Origin: Pseudomonadota bacterium
GTDB taxonomy: Bacteria; Pseudomonadota; Alphaproteobacteria; Acetobacterales; Acetobacteraceae
DNA length: 64,000 nucleotides
Direction of reading: 5' to 3'
Assembly: GCA_021805545.1 (NCBI GenBank)
Contig: JAJZFB010000067.1
Coordinates: 1-64,000 of the forward strand
In this document: one piece after another, positions 43,103-51,957 of the stretch
How positions within the stretch are numbered: the stretch's first letter is position 1
How the letters are laid out: every line of letters starts with the position of its first letter
The notes under the pieces: generated by a model
What the model was told of the DNA's origin: nothing
What the model saw: only the letters and a program-made list of their open reading frames with translations
Databases searched by the model: none
Translations under genes and position numbers: made by a program

Positions 43103-44354
43103 CGGTTTGCCCGGTTACGGGGCAAGACAATACCGGCCCGGCGGAAGCGGGCGCCTTGTCTTCCAGCAGAATCTGCCGCAGCGCCGCCACCAGCTCGTCC
43201 ATCATCTCGTCCGTATGGCTGGGGCCGGGGGTAAAACGCAGCCGCTCCGTGCCGCGCTTCACGGTGGGGTAATTTATGGGCGTGGCATACATGCCGAATT
43301 CACGGATGAGCCGCATGGAAACAGCGGTGGCCTTGGCGGCATCGCCGATCATCAGCGGCACGATATGGCTCTCGCTTGGCATGACCGGCAGCCCGGCGGC
43401 GGCGAATTTGGCTTTCAGCGTTTCGGCGCGGTTGAACAGAAGCGCGCGCCGCGCATGATCGGCCCGCAGCGTGCGGATGGAGGCGAGTGCCGCGGCCACG
43501 GTGGGCGGCGGCAGGGCGGTGGTGAAGATGAACCCGGCGGCAACCGAGCGGATATAGTCCAGCACCTTGAAATCGCCGGTGATATAGCCACCGTGGCAGC
43601 CATAGGCCTTGGCCAGGGTGCCCTCGATGATGGTGATGCGGTGCGCGACCCCGTCGCGCTCCGCAACACCGCCGCCTTGCGGGCCGTACATGCCCACGGC
43701 ATGCACCTCGTCCAGGTAGGTGAGCGCCCCGTATTTATCGGCGAGATCGCAAATCTCCTGCAGGGGCGCGATGTCGCCATCCATGGAATACACGCTCTCG
43801 AACGCGATGAGCTTGGGCGCGTCCTTGGGCGCTGCCGCCAGCAACCGCTCCAGATCCGCCATGCTGTTATGCTTGAAGACATGGACCGTGGCCTCGCGCG
43901 CATCCTTGATGCCCACGATCATGGAATTATGGTTCTGCTCGTCGGAGAACACATGCCAATCGGGCAGGGCGCGCAGAATGGCGCTGAGCGAAGCCTGGTT
44001 GGACACGTAGCCGGAGGTGAACAGCAGTGCCGCATCCTTGCCGTGCAAATCGGCCAGCTCCTGCTCCAGCGCCACATGCAGGGGCGATGACCCGGCGATG
44101 TTGCGCGTGCCGCCAGCCCCCGCGCCGTAGCGCTGCGCTGCCTCCACCGAGGCGGCGATGACCGTGGGGTCTGTGCCCATGGCCAGGTAATCGTTGGTGG
44201 ACCAGACGAGAATGTCGCGCGTGCGGCCTTCCATCGTTACCGAATAATACGGGAAGCGGTCCGTCAGTTTTTCCAGCGCCACAAAGCGGCGGTAGCGCCC
44301 CTGGGCGGAAATCTCGGCCAGGGCTTCTTCGCATTTTACAAGAAACTTGTGCAT
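43083..44354 (-). CDS. hemA: 5-aminolevulinate synthase
   Basis: 423 aa PLP enzyme condensing glycine and succinyl-CoA, the C4 route of alphaproteobacteria. It shows [49 protein letters not shown] and the PLP Lys in [15 protein letters not shown], then [20 protein letters not shown]. Its last residues and TAG stop lie in a dispersed repeat, so the C-terminal tail beyond about 405 is not family sequence. It supplies the first step for the hemE/H/J genes near the origin. Confidence 0.95.
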   Translation of the reverse strand: MHKFLVKCEEALAEISAQGRYRRFVALEKLTDRFPYYSVTMEGRTRDILVWSTNDYLAMGTDPTVIAASVEAAQRYGAGAGGTRNIAGSSPLHVALEQELADLHGKDAALLFTSGYVSNQASLSAILRALPDWHVFSDEQNHNSMIVGIKDAREATVHVFKHNSMADLERLLAAAPKDAPKLIAFESVYSMDGDIAPLQEICDLADKYGALTYLDEVHAVGMYGPQGGGVAERDGVAHRITIIEGTLAKAYGCHGGYITGDFKVLDYIRSVAAGFIFTTALPPPTVAAALASIRTLRADHARRALLFNRAETLKAKFAAAGLPVMPSESHIVPLMIGDAAKATAVSMRLIREFGMYATPINYPTVKRGTERLRFTPGPSHTDEMMDELVAALRQILLEDKAPASAGPVLSCPVTGQTGSQSTR

Positions 44355-44531
44355 TCTGAACCATTATGTGGCGTGGCGCGGCCAGCAAAACCCCGCCTGG
44401 GGGGCAGAGTCAATGATATGCCTCAAATTGCCGCCGCGCCGCGCCGCCGCAACATGGCTGGCAGGCAAAAGCCGTATTAACGGCGCGGTAAAAAACCGCC
44501 TGGTGGCAAATGGGGTGTTAACCTGTGGACC

Positions 44532-44594
44532 CTAGTGTGATGGTTCTGAAATTCGTGATGTGAAATATCGCGAATTTCAGAACCATCACACTAG
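44532..44594. repeat. Perfect 24-bp-arm hairpin
   Basis: The arms at 44532-44555 and 44571-44594 are exact inverse complements (start CTAGTGTGATGGTTCTGAAA) around a 15-nt loop. It is the first of several adjacent hairpins between hemA and mrdA and shares GGTTCTGAAAT with the next one. Confidence 0.9.
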
Positions 44595-44607
44595 CTTATT
44601 GATTTTT

Positions 44608-44660
44608 CTAGTGTCCACCATGGTTCTGAAATCCAACGGATTTCAGAACCGGGACCCTAG
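44608..44660. repeat. Second GGTTCTGAAAT hairpin
   Basis: GGTTCTGAAATCC-AAC-GGATTTCAGAACC (44622-44650) is a perfect 13-bp stem with a 3-nt loop, within imperfect outer CTAG-bounded arms. GGACCCTAG occurs just before the first hairpin (about 44527-44535) and at the end of this one, like a short direct repeat around the pair. Confidence 0.75.
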
Positions 44661-44695
44661 AAACAGCTTGCACAACGCAGTTGCGGGAGCCTTTC

Positions 44696-44866
44696 ATGGT
44701 CAAGTTCACGTTTATTCCCTTTGTTGTTTTCACCCTTGCCAGCCTGCTCACCTGGGCGGTGGGGCGGTATGTGGCGCTGTCTCAGGCGCAGCGCCACGCC
44801 GCGGCCAGCTGCCCGCGCGGGCGGCCTTATGGCACGGCGCTGCCCAAGGCGCTGCGGCGCAGTTAG
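44696..44866 (+). CDS. Possible small membrane protein (56 aa)
   Basis: ATG 44696 has GGGAG about 6 nt upstream. The first 25 residues contain a hydrophobic span (FIPFVVFTLASLLTWAVG), followed by a basic Arg/Ala-rich tail. It lies between hairpin repeats, so it may be spurious; no family recognised. The coding evidence is only the SD and membrane segment. Confidence 0.4.
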   Translation: MVKFTFIPFVVFTLASLLTWAVGRYVALSQAQRHAAASCPRGRPYGTALPKALRRS

Positions 44867-44960
44867 AGTATCCGATCAATCGGAAACGCTAAATTTGCTT
44901 GGGCGAGCAATTCCATCCGATCAGCTTAAATCTTCGATTCAAGCTGATCGGATATTCTAG
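44863..44960. repeat. MITE-like inverted-repeat element
   Basis: TTAGAGTATCCGATCA at the left end is mirrored by TGATCGGATATTCTAGCTAA at the right. A nested perfect 13-bp hairpin ATCCGATCAGCTT (44915-44927) / AAGCTGATCGGAT (44941-44953) sits inside. It has no coding capacity and follows the small ORF directly. Confidence 0.6.
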
Positions 44961-44963
44961 CTA

Positions 44964-45088
44964 ATACCAACGGCTATAAAGGATGACTCATCCTTTAGCC
45001 GTTGGTATCGCGCGTGGGGCTGGTGGGGCGGCCACGCGCCAGGCATAAGCCTGATACCAACGGTCATGCTCAATGACCGTTGGTATCA
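44964..45088 (+). repeat. Dispersed double-hairpin repeat (ACCAACGGTCAT family), copy 2 with extra hairpin
   Basis: An extra arm ATACCAACGGCTATAAAGGA...TCCTTTAGCCGTTGGTAT precedes the standard element (GTTGGTATCGCGCGTGGGGC, then the ACCAACGGTCAT-GCTCA-ATGACCGTTGGT hairpin). The mrdA stop (45086-45088) is inside its right edge. Confidence 0.85.
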
Positions 45089-46888
45089 GGCCTTCATGTC
45101 CTCGAAGGCCCGCGCAAATACATCCCTGGCCGCGGCAACAGGGTCGAGAAGGGTGCCGTGTTCGATGACGGCAGCCACCGCGAAACGAGGGTTTTTTAAG
45201 GGGGCATACCCGACAAACAGAGCGTTTGGACGGTACTTCCAAGGTAAATCTGAATGATTGCGGCTGGCTTCCTCCCGTTCGACGCTATCGTTCACCACTT
45301 GCGCCGTGCCGGTTTTTCCCGCCATGCGAATACCGGGCAATTCCAGCCGCGCGCCCCAGGAGGTTCCCAGCGGGGTGTTGACCACGTCATCCATGCCTTG
45401 CCGCACCAGGGCAAGATGTGCCGGGTTAAGCCCTAATGACCCGGCTTGCGGATGCACGGCCCGCCGCTGACCCACCGCTTCGGCCAAATATGGAGAAATG
45501 GCGCGGCCGGTTGCGAGGCGTGCCGTCATTATGGCCAGATTCAAGGGTGTTAAAAGCGTATAGCCCTGCCCAATACCCTGAATGGCCGTGTGGCCCTGTG
45601 TCCAGCGGATGCCGCGCTTGCGGGCCCAGCGCCTGGTGGGCAAAAACCCCGGCGCAAGGGCGGGAAAATCCAGTGCTGGAACGCCGGTCAGGCCAAGCCG
45701 CGCGCCCATTGCGGCCATTTTATCGATGCCCGCACGCAGGGCCACATGGTAGAAGAAGACATCACAGCTCTGTTGCAGGGCGGATACCGTATCCATCCAG
45801 CCATGGCCGCTGCGCAGCCAGCAATAAAATGTCCTGTCGCCAATTTTCATATGTCCTGGGCAAAAGAATTTTGTTTTCGCGGAAATGGCGCCAGCGCCCA
45901 GCCCGGCCAAAGCCACGGTTGGCTTGAATGAGGAACCGGGCGCGTACAGCCCCTGCGTGCTACGGTCGAGCAATGGATGCCGGGGGTCGTTCACCCAGCG
46001 CGACCATACATCGTTGGGCACGCCGTTATCGAAATAGCTGGGATCAAACGAAGGGGCGCTGACCATGGCGCGGATGGCGCCTTGCTGCGTATCCACCAAA
46101 ACCAGCGCGCCGGGCCTGTTGCGCAACACATTGGCGGCATGGCGCTGCAACCCGGAATCAAGCGATAACGTAACGGTGCCGCCCGGCTGCCCCGCCATAT
46201 GGTCGAGCACCCGTACCACCGCGCCCTGGTCGTTCACCTCGGATTCAATCAGCCCTGGCTTGCCAAACAAGGCCTTGTTATGCGCGTACTCAATCCCCGC
46301 CCCTCCCACACGCATTCCGGGCAGGCCCAGAACGGGATTTGATTTGATTTGCGCCGCGCTGGGGGGAGCAACATACCCGACGGTATGCGCCGTACCGGCC
46401 CCCAGCGGGTAATGGCGGATAAAGCTGCGATCGACGATCACGCCCGGTAAATCGGGCTTGTTGACCTCAAGCCGCGCCGCTTCATCCCAGGGGAGATTAT
46501 CCTTGAGGACGATGGGCACATATTGCCTGGGGCCATGGACGATTTTCATCAATCGCGCACGGTTGGCGGCTGACAGCGATAAGAGGCGCTCGACGCGGGC
46601 CACGGCAATTGGCGCACTGGCCCAATCCACCGGCATCAGCAGGGCGCGCCAGCGCTGGTGATCATCCGCCAGGGGAATGCCTGAACGGTCCGTGATGATG
46701 CCGCGCTTGGGCGCCAGCAGGCGCTCCACCAGCGCGTTTCTGCGGGCCAGCTTGCTGTAATGCCCAAATTGCAGAATCTGCAAATCGTACAGGCGTTTGG
46801 CAAGCATGGCGAAGGTCAGCGCCTGCGCCCCCCCGATCAGCATGGCCCGGCGCGTGAAGCCGCGCCTTTGTGCAATTCCGCGTTTCAT
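45086..46888 (-). CDS. mrdA: Penicillin-binding protein 2 (MrdA), elongasome transpeptidase
   Basis: About 600 aa class B PBP. A short basic cytoplasmic start and one membrane span (AMLIGGAQALTFAMLAKRLYDLQIL) precede the dimerisation domain (APKRGIITDRSGIPLA). The transpeptidase has GLYAPGSSFKPTVAL (SxxK), QSCDVFFY (SxN position) and MAGKTGTAQV (KTG). ATG 46888 fits the usual PBP2 start; ATG 46891 and 46921 are possible. Its stop is supplied by a dispersed repeat. rodA is not adjacent. The gap to smc (46889-47176) shows no gene. Confidence 0.92.
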   Translation of the reverse strand: MKRGIAQRRGFTRRAMLIGGAQALTFAMLAKRLYDLQILQFGHYSKLARRNALVERLLAPKRGIITDRSGIPLADDHQRWRALLMPVDWASAPIAVARVERLLSLSAANRARLMKIVHGPRQYVPIVLKDNLPWDEAARLEVNKPDLPGVIVDRSFIRHYPLGAGTAHTVGYVAPPSAAQIKSNPVLGLPGMRVGGAGIEYAHNKALFGKPGLIESEVNDQGAVVRVLDHMAGQPGGTVTLSLDSGLQRHAANVLRNRPGALVLVDTQQGAIRAMVSAPSFDPSYFDNGVPNDVWSRWVNDPRHPLLDRSTQGLYAPGSSFKPTVALAGLGAGAISAKTKFFCPGHMKIGDRTFYCWLRSGHGWMDTVSALQQSCDVFFYHVALRAGIDKMAAMGARLGLTGVPALDFPALAPGFLPTRRWARKRGIRWTQGHTAIQGIGQGYTLLTPLNLAIMTARLATGRAISPYLAEAVGQRRAVHPQAGSLGLNPAHLALVRQGMDDVVNTPLGTSWGARLELPGIRMAGKTGTAQVVNDSVEREEASRNHSDLPWKYRPNALFVGYAPLKNPRFAVAAVIEHGTLLDPVAAARDVFARAFEDMKA

Positions 46889-47176
46889 CATTTTTAGCCG
46901 TTTTGAGCTTCCGCCAGGCATCGCGCGAGCAGGCAGGGCCGGTAAACAAGCCCCGGGCTGGAAAACCCGAGCCGCCAGGTCATTGTGAGATGCTGCCCAT
47001 GCAATATATCCTGAATTCTACGGCGGCATTATAGCTGACCAGGCCGCCGGTAATTTTTCAGAACATGTCGCTTTTTTGCATTTTGTTATGCCGCTATGCC
47101 CGTCAAATTCACCCTCTGACGGGGTTTTCAGGGTGGTGCTTTTATGAAACTGGCACGAACCCGCCGCTAAACCGCC

Positions 47177-50100
47177 CTACTCCGCCGCCATGGCGGTGTG
47201 CCCCGGATCGATCATTTCCACCGCGCGCGCGAACTCGACCGAGAGCAGGCGTGAAACGCCGCGCTCCTGCATCGTCACCCCGTACAGCCGGTCCATGCGC
47301 GCCATGGTGAGGTGGTGGTGTGTCACCACCAAAAACCGCGTGCCGGTTTCGCGCACCATGTCTTCCAGCAAATTACAGAAGCGCTCCACATTGGCATCGT
47401 CCAGCGGCGCGTCCACCTCGTCCAGCACCGAAATGGGGGCGGGGTTGCATTTGAACACGGCAAAGATGAGCGAGAGCGCGGTCAGCGCCTGCTCGCCGCC
47501 CGAAAGCAGCGAGAGCGTGCTGAGTTTTTTACCCGGCGGCTGCGCGTAAATTTCCAGCCCGGCTTCCAGCGGGTCGTCTGAGCCAACAAGCGCCAGATGC
47601 GCCTTGCCGCCGCCGAACATGCGGCTGAACAGCGTCTGGAAATGCTTGTCCACCTCGGCAAACACCGCGCCCAGCCGCTCGCGCCCCTCGCGGTTAAGGT
47701 GGCCGATGGAGCCGCGCAATTTGGCAATGGCCGAGGTAATCTCGTCGCGCTCGCGGCCGATGGTGGCAATGGCCTCTTCCGCCTCGCCCACCTCTATTTC
47801 GGCACGCAAATTCACCGGCCCCATTTCCTCGCGCTCGCGCGTCAGCCGCTCCCAGCGCTTGCGGGCCTTGTCCTCGGCTTCCGGTGTCAGCTCCGCCGGC
47901 GGGTCGGGCAAAGCCGGGCTGGCGCCCAGCCGCTCCAAAATGCGCTCCGCCACGCTGCCCCAGGCATGGTTGGCGGCGGTTATGTTGCCTTCCTCGCGCG
48001 CACGGGCCTCGCGCGCGCTGCTTACCGCGGCCTCGGCGGCGCGGGCGGCGCGGCTGGCGGCCTCGGCGGCTTTCTGCGCGGCATCCAACGTGGCGGCGGC
48101 ACGTTTATGCCCGGCTTCCACATTGCTAAGGTTATCCAGCGCCGCGCGCCGTGCCTGCGCGGCTTCGTCCGGCGCGGCGGTAAGGGCCATAATGGCGGCC
48201 TGCGCCTCGCCCAGCCGGGCGGTCAGGTCGGCCAGCCGGTCGGCGGCATCCAGCCCGCGCTCGCGCCAGTCCTCCATCTCGCGTTGCAGCGTCTCCAGCC
48301 GCAAATTGCGCTGCGCATCCGCCGCCTTAAGCGCCGAAAAGCGCGTGCGCGCCGCATTTTCCGCCTGCCGGGCCAGGTTAAGCGCGGTGCGGGCCTTGTC
48401 CACCATGGCGCGGGCCACGGTCACATCCGGAATATCAGCGGCCTGGGCGCGCATTTGGGCCAGCGCGGCCTCCGCCTCGGCGGCTTCGGCGGCGCTCTGG
48501 TCACGTTGCGCCGCGGCGGCGGCGGCACGGCTGGCGCCGCGCTCGGCCTCGGCGGTCAGCCGGATAGCCTCGTTGCGCGCCTTATCGAAATTCTGCTCGG
48601 CCACGCGGCGGGCCTCGCGCGCGGCGGCTTCGGCGGCGCGGCGTGCCTCGCGGGTCTTGCCCTCATCGGCGCGGGCCTGGCGCTCGGCGGCTTCGGCGGT
48701 TTCGCGTTCCTTGCGGGCCTCGGCGGCGGCCGCGCGCGTGGTGTCGCGCTCGCGCTCCAGCGCCGCCAGCCGGTTGCGCTGCTTCAGCCGCACCGCGGCT
48801 TCCGATGCCGCACCCGCGCGCATTGTGTAGCCATCCCAGCGCCACACCCCGCCCTCGCGCGATACAAGTATTTGCCCCGGCGTCAGGTTGCCCTGGTGCA
48901 CATCGCCATCCGCCCCTTCCGGCAGCAGCAGAATATGCGAGAGCGCGCGCTTCAGCGCCTCCGGCCCCTGCACCAGGCTGGCGAAGCTCTTGAGCGGCAC
49001 CACGGCCAAATCCAGCTCCGGCAGCTTGCGCCAATGGCGCGGCGCCTGCGTGTCGGCCGAGGCCGAAAGCTCCTCGCGCAACGCGGCACCCAGCGCGGCT
49101 TCCAGCCCTGGCGGCACGGAAATCTGGTCCAAAATCGGCGCGGTCTCGCGGCCGAATTTCTGCGCCAGCAGGGCGGCCAGCGCATCGTACTCGGTGGCCA
49201 CCTTGGTGGCGGCGGCATCGGCGGCGCTGGTTTTGGCGCGGGCGGCGGCAAGGGCGGCCTCGGCCCCGGCGCGGGTGGTGGCGGCGTCTTCCTCGGCCTT
49301 CACGCGGGCGGCTTCGGCCTCGGTCACGGCCTCGCGCGCGGCCACCAGGGCGGCTTCGGCTGTGGCACGCGCGGTTTCCGCCGCTTCCACGCGCTCTGGC
49401 GGCACCAGGGTGGCGGCAATTTTCTGGTACTCGGCGGCGGCCTCGGCGGCGCGCAGGCTGGCGCGGCGGGCGCGCTGCTCGGCCTCGGCCAAGGCGCGGC
49501 GCGCGGCTTCTGCCTCAGCCGAGATTCGTGCCGCGTCCTCGGTGGCGCGGCTGGTCTGGGCCTCGGCCTCGCGCACCGCTTCCAGCGCCGCATCCTCGGC
49601 CTGCCCGGCCTCTTCCAGCGCGGCGGGGGCGGAAACGGTTTCCTCCAGCAGCCGGTGTTGCTCCTGCTCCAGCCGTGTTTTGGCGGCTTCAGCATCGGCC
49701 ACCAGCCTGGCGGCATGGGCATGGTCGCGGGTTACGGCCTCCAGCCGTGTTTTGGCTTCGGCCAGGGCGGCGCGGGCGCGGCCCTCGGCCTCGGCCATCT
49801 GCTCGGCGGCAATGCGCGCGCGCTCCAGCACGGTGCGGGCCTCGCCTTCTTCCGCGCGCAAGGCGGGCAAGGTGGCCTCGGTTTCGGCGGCCTTGGCGCT
49901 GGCGGCCAGCGATTCAGCGGTGGCTTCCGCCACCAGCGCCTCGGCCAGGGCGAATTCCGCCTGCGCCTTCTCGCGCGCCTGCACGGCCAAGGCGCGCTGG
50001 ATGGACAGCAGCTCCGCCTCCGCCTGGCGGATCATGCCCGAGAGATTTTTGTACCGCGCCGCCTGCCGGGCCTGCTTTTTCAGCGCTTCCAGCCGGGCTT

Positions 50101-50710
50101 CAATCTGCCCCTGCAAATCATCGGCGCGCAGCAAATTGGCTTCGGCGGCTTTCAGCTTCAGCTCCGCCTCGTGTCTGCGCGCATGCAGCCCGGTAATGCC
50201 GGCGGCTTCCTCCAGCAAAGCCCGCCGCTCATCGGGCCGCGCATTCACCAGCGCGCCCACGCGCCCCTGGCTCACCATGGCCGAGGCGCGGGCGCCGGAG
50301 GCCAGGTCGGCGAACAGCGTCTGCACGTCGCGCGCGCGCGCCTCCTTGCCGTTCACCCGGTAGGCGCTGCCCGCGCCGCGCTCGATCTTGCGCGAAATCT
50401 CCAAATCCGGCGCCTCGTGGAAGGGTGGCGGCGCCAGCCCTGCTGTTTCCTCCAGCGAGAGCGTAACCTCCGCCAGATTGCGTGCCGCGCGCCCGGTGGT
50501 ACCGGCGAAGATCACATCCTCCATCTCGGTGCCGCGCATGTTGCGGGCATTGGCCTCGCCCATGGCCCAGCGCAGCGCCTCGATAACATTGGATTTGCCG
50601 CACCCGTTCGGCCCCACCACGCCCGTCAGCCCCGGTAAAATCTCCACCACCGTGGGGTCGGCGAAACTTTTGAAGCCGGCGATGCGCAGACGGGCGAAAC
50701 GGGCGGGCAT
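47177..50710 (-). CDS. smc: Chromosome segregation protein SMC
   Basis: 1177 aa. The N-terminal head has Walker A GVVGPNGCGKSNVIEALRWAM, two long coiled coils rich in Ala/Glu/Arg surround a hinge (about 500-620), and the C-terminal head has signature LLSGGEQALTALSLIFA and Walker B PISVLDEVDAPLDDAN. It loads at ParB/parS and aligns chromosome arms. The long frames on the opposite strand are antisense shadows of the coiled coil. It follows the dsbA-like gene by 5 nt, probably co-transcribed. Confidence 0.97.
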   Translation of the reverse strand: MPARFARLRIAGFKSFADPTVVEILPGLTGVVGPNGCGKSNVIEALRWAMGEANARNMRGTEMEDVIFAGTTGRAARNLAEVTLSLEETAGLAPPPFHEAPDLEISRKIERGAGSAYRVNGKEARARDVQTLFADLASGARASAMVSQGRVGALVNARPDERRALLEEAAGITGLHARRHEAELKLKAAEANLLRADDLQGQIEARLEALKKQARQAARYKNLSGMIRQAEAELLSIQRALAVQAREKAQAEFALAEALVAEATAESLAASAKAAETEATLPALRAEEGEARTVLERARIAAEQMAEAEGRARAALAEAKTRLEAVTRDHAHAARLVADAEAAKTRLEQEQHRLLEETVSAPAALEEAGQAEDAALEAVREAEAQTSRATEDAARISAEAEAARRALAEAEQRARRASLRAAEAAAEYQKIAATLVPPERVEAAETARATAEAALVAAREAVTEAEAARVKAEEDAATTRAGAEAALAAARAKTSAADAAATKVATEYDALAALLAQKFGRETAPILDQISVPPGLEAALGAALREELSASADTQAPRHWRKLPELDLAVVPLKSFASLVQGPEALKRALSHILLLPEGADGDVHQGNLTPGQILVSREGGVWRWDGYTMRAGAASEAAVRLKQRNRLAALERERDTTRAAAAEARKERETAEAAERQARADEGKTREARRAAEAAAREARRVAEQNFDKARNEAIRLTAEAERGASRAAAAAAQRDQSAAEAAEAEAALAQMRAQAADIPDVTVARAMVDKARTALNLARQAENAARTRFSALKAADAQRNLRLETLQREMEDWRERGLDAADRLADLTARLGEAQAAIMALTAAPDEAAQARRAALDNLSNVEAGHKRAAATLDAAQKAAEAASRAARAAEAAVSSAREARAREEGNITAANHAWGSVAERILERLGASPALPDPPAELTPEAEDKARKRWERLTREREEMGPVNLRAEIEVGEAEEAIATIGRERDEITSAIAKLRGSIGHLNREGRERLGAVFAEVDKHFQTLFSRMFGGGKAHLALVGSDDPLEAGLEIYAQPPGKKLSTLSLLSGGEQALTALSLIFAVFKCNPAPISVLDEVDAPLDDANVERFCNLLEDMVRETGTRFLVVTHHHLTMARMDRLYGVTMQERGVSRLLSVEFARAVEMIDPGHTAMAAE

Positions 50711-50715
50711 GTGGC

Positions 50716-51381
50716 TTAGCTTCCTGCGGTGGCTTGCGCTACCCGGCGGGCAAAAGTGGGGTAATCCATTTCGCCAGGGTAGATTTTGCCATTGATGATG
50801 AAGGTGGGGGTCGCGTCGATATGGTAGGCGGTCTCATCCTTCTTCTGGCCATCCAGAATCCACTGCGCCAGCGCCTTGTCGTTCCAGGCCTTGTTGTAGG
50901 TGGCCTGGTCCATGCCCGCCAGCGCGGCGTATTTGAAGATGGAGTCGTGATAATTCTCGCCCGGCTGAAAGGCCCAGTCATTCTGGCTGGCAAACAGCGC
51001 CTCGATGAACGGGTAATATTCGTCCAGGGGCAGATAACGCGCCACCTGCGCCGCCTTCAGCGCCACCTGGTCCAGCGGAAAATCATGGTACACAAACTGC
51101 GCCTTGCCGGTATCCACCAGCTTGGCCTTCACCTCGGGCATGATGGTGGTGCCAAAATGCGAGCAATGGGTGCAGGTGAGAGAGAAATATTCCAGCACCT
51201 TTACCGGCGCGGAGGCCGAGCCCAGCGTGCGCGGGGCGTATTGCGGGCCGGATGGCGTGGCGGCGGGCGCCGGGGCTGGCGCGGCGGTGGCGGCCATGGC
51301 GCGGCGGCCAAGCCATGGCAAACCCGCCGTGGCGGCGGCTATACCCACAACAGGTAGTAGTGTACGGCGTGTAATCGGCAT
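50716..51381 (-). CDS. DsbA-family thiol:disulfide oxidoreductase (thioredoxin fold)
   Basis: 221 aa. The signal is twin-Arg-like (TRRTLLPVVGIAAATAGLPW) with cleavage after AMA. The mature part has the thioredoxin fold with CTHC (SLTCTHCSHF), a helical insertion, and a cis-Pro segment DATPTFIINGKIYPGEMDY. AGGAG 5 nt before ATG 51381 fixes the start. It acts in the periplasm as a disulfide oxidant or reductase. Its gene lies directly upstream of smc. Confidence 0.9.
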   Translation of the reverse strand: MPITRRTLLPVVGIAAATAGLPWLGRRAMAATAAPAPAPAATPSGPQYAPRTLGSASAPVKVLEYFSLTCTHCSHFGTTIMPEVKAKLVDTGKAQFVYHDFPLDQVALKAAQVARYLPLDEYYPFIEALFASQNDWAFQPGENYHDSIFKYAALAGMDQATYNKAWNDKALAQWILDGQKKDETAYHIDATPTFIINGKIYPGEMDYPTFARRVAQATAGS

Positions 51382-51441
51382 TTTCACTCCTAGATGTAGT
51401 GTAGACAAAATTTCACGGCAAAGTCTAACGAGGATTTTGAG

Positions 51442-51957
51442 TTATCCACGGGTTTTTAGCCCCTGGTATAGCCGGGCCAGTGCCTCGCCCAGCGCGCCGG
51501 GCGGCAAATCCTGCGGCGCGGCCATGGCGCGCGGTTTTGGGCGCGGCGCGGCCGCGGCGGGCAGGCGCGGCGATTGCTGCACGAAGCGCAGCCGCTCCAC
51601 CATGGCCTGGCCCAGCCCCAAATTGAGCCGGGCGATAATCTGCGCCTCGGCGAATTGCAGCTCCATGGCGGTGGGGCCGGTGCAGCCCAAAGTGAGCGTG
51701 CCGCCGGCGAATTTTACCGGCACGGCGCGTGCCGCCAGCTCTGGCCCGGCCAGTTGCGCCCAGTCGGCCAGTAATTGCGCGGCGGCGGGGGCGCGGCGGC
51801 GGAATACGGGGCGGGTAATGGGCGCCAGCACGGCGGCAATGGGGCGCGGCGCGTAGTTGCGCGGCGCCTCTGCCTCCACCAGGTTGCGCGCATTCGCGCG
51901 GGCGGGCACACTTGGCGCCTGTGCGACAGTCTTTTTCTTCACCCCCGGCACGGACAC
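51442..51957 (-). CDS. dciA: DUF721 / DciA family protein (DnaB-helicase loader)
   Basis: 171 aa. The KH-like DUF721 domain lies in the middle (LLADWAQLAGPELAARAVPV, then GGTLTLGCTGPTAMELQFAE, and IARLNLGLGQAMVERLRF). DciA is the ancestral loader of replicative helicase where DnaC is absent. A GTG start at 51957 is set by AAGGAG 5 nt upstream. It is divergent from mutY, and the two 5' ends overlap by about 37 bp. The N-terminal tail is basic and disordered. Confidence 0.82.
   Translation of the reverse strand: MSVPGVKKKTVAQAPSVPARANARNLVEAEAPRNYAPRPIAAVLAPITRPVFRRRAPAAAQLLADWAQLAGPELAARAVPVKFAGGTLTLGCTGPTAMELQFAEAQIIARLNLGLGQAMVERLRFVQQSPRLPAAAAPRPKPRAMAAPQDLPPGALGEALARLYQGLKTRG

Noticed and set aside
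44521..45088. CRISPR array
   Set aside because: The repeats are a mix of different inverted repeats, not regularly spaced identical direct repeats with unique spacers, and no cas gene is near.
47099..47128. Terminator between mrdA and smc (CCCGTCA...TGACGGGGTTTT)
   Set aside because: The stem-T tract points along the plus strand, where no gene precedes it; the T tract is short. It may be chance.
47597..50638. Very long plus-strand open frames opposite smc (up to about 1000 codons)
   Set aside because: They are antisense to a convincing full-length SMC coiled coil. GC-rich third-position bias produces such shadows; the products are Gly/Arg/Ala low-complexity without any family.
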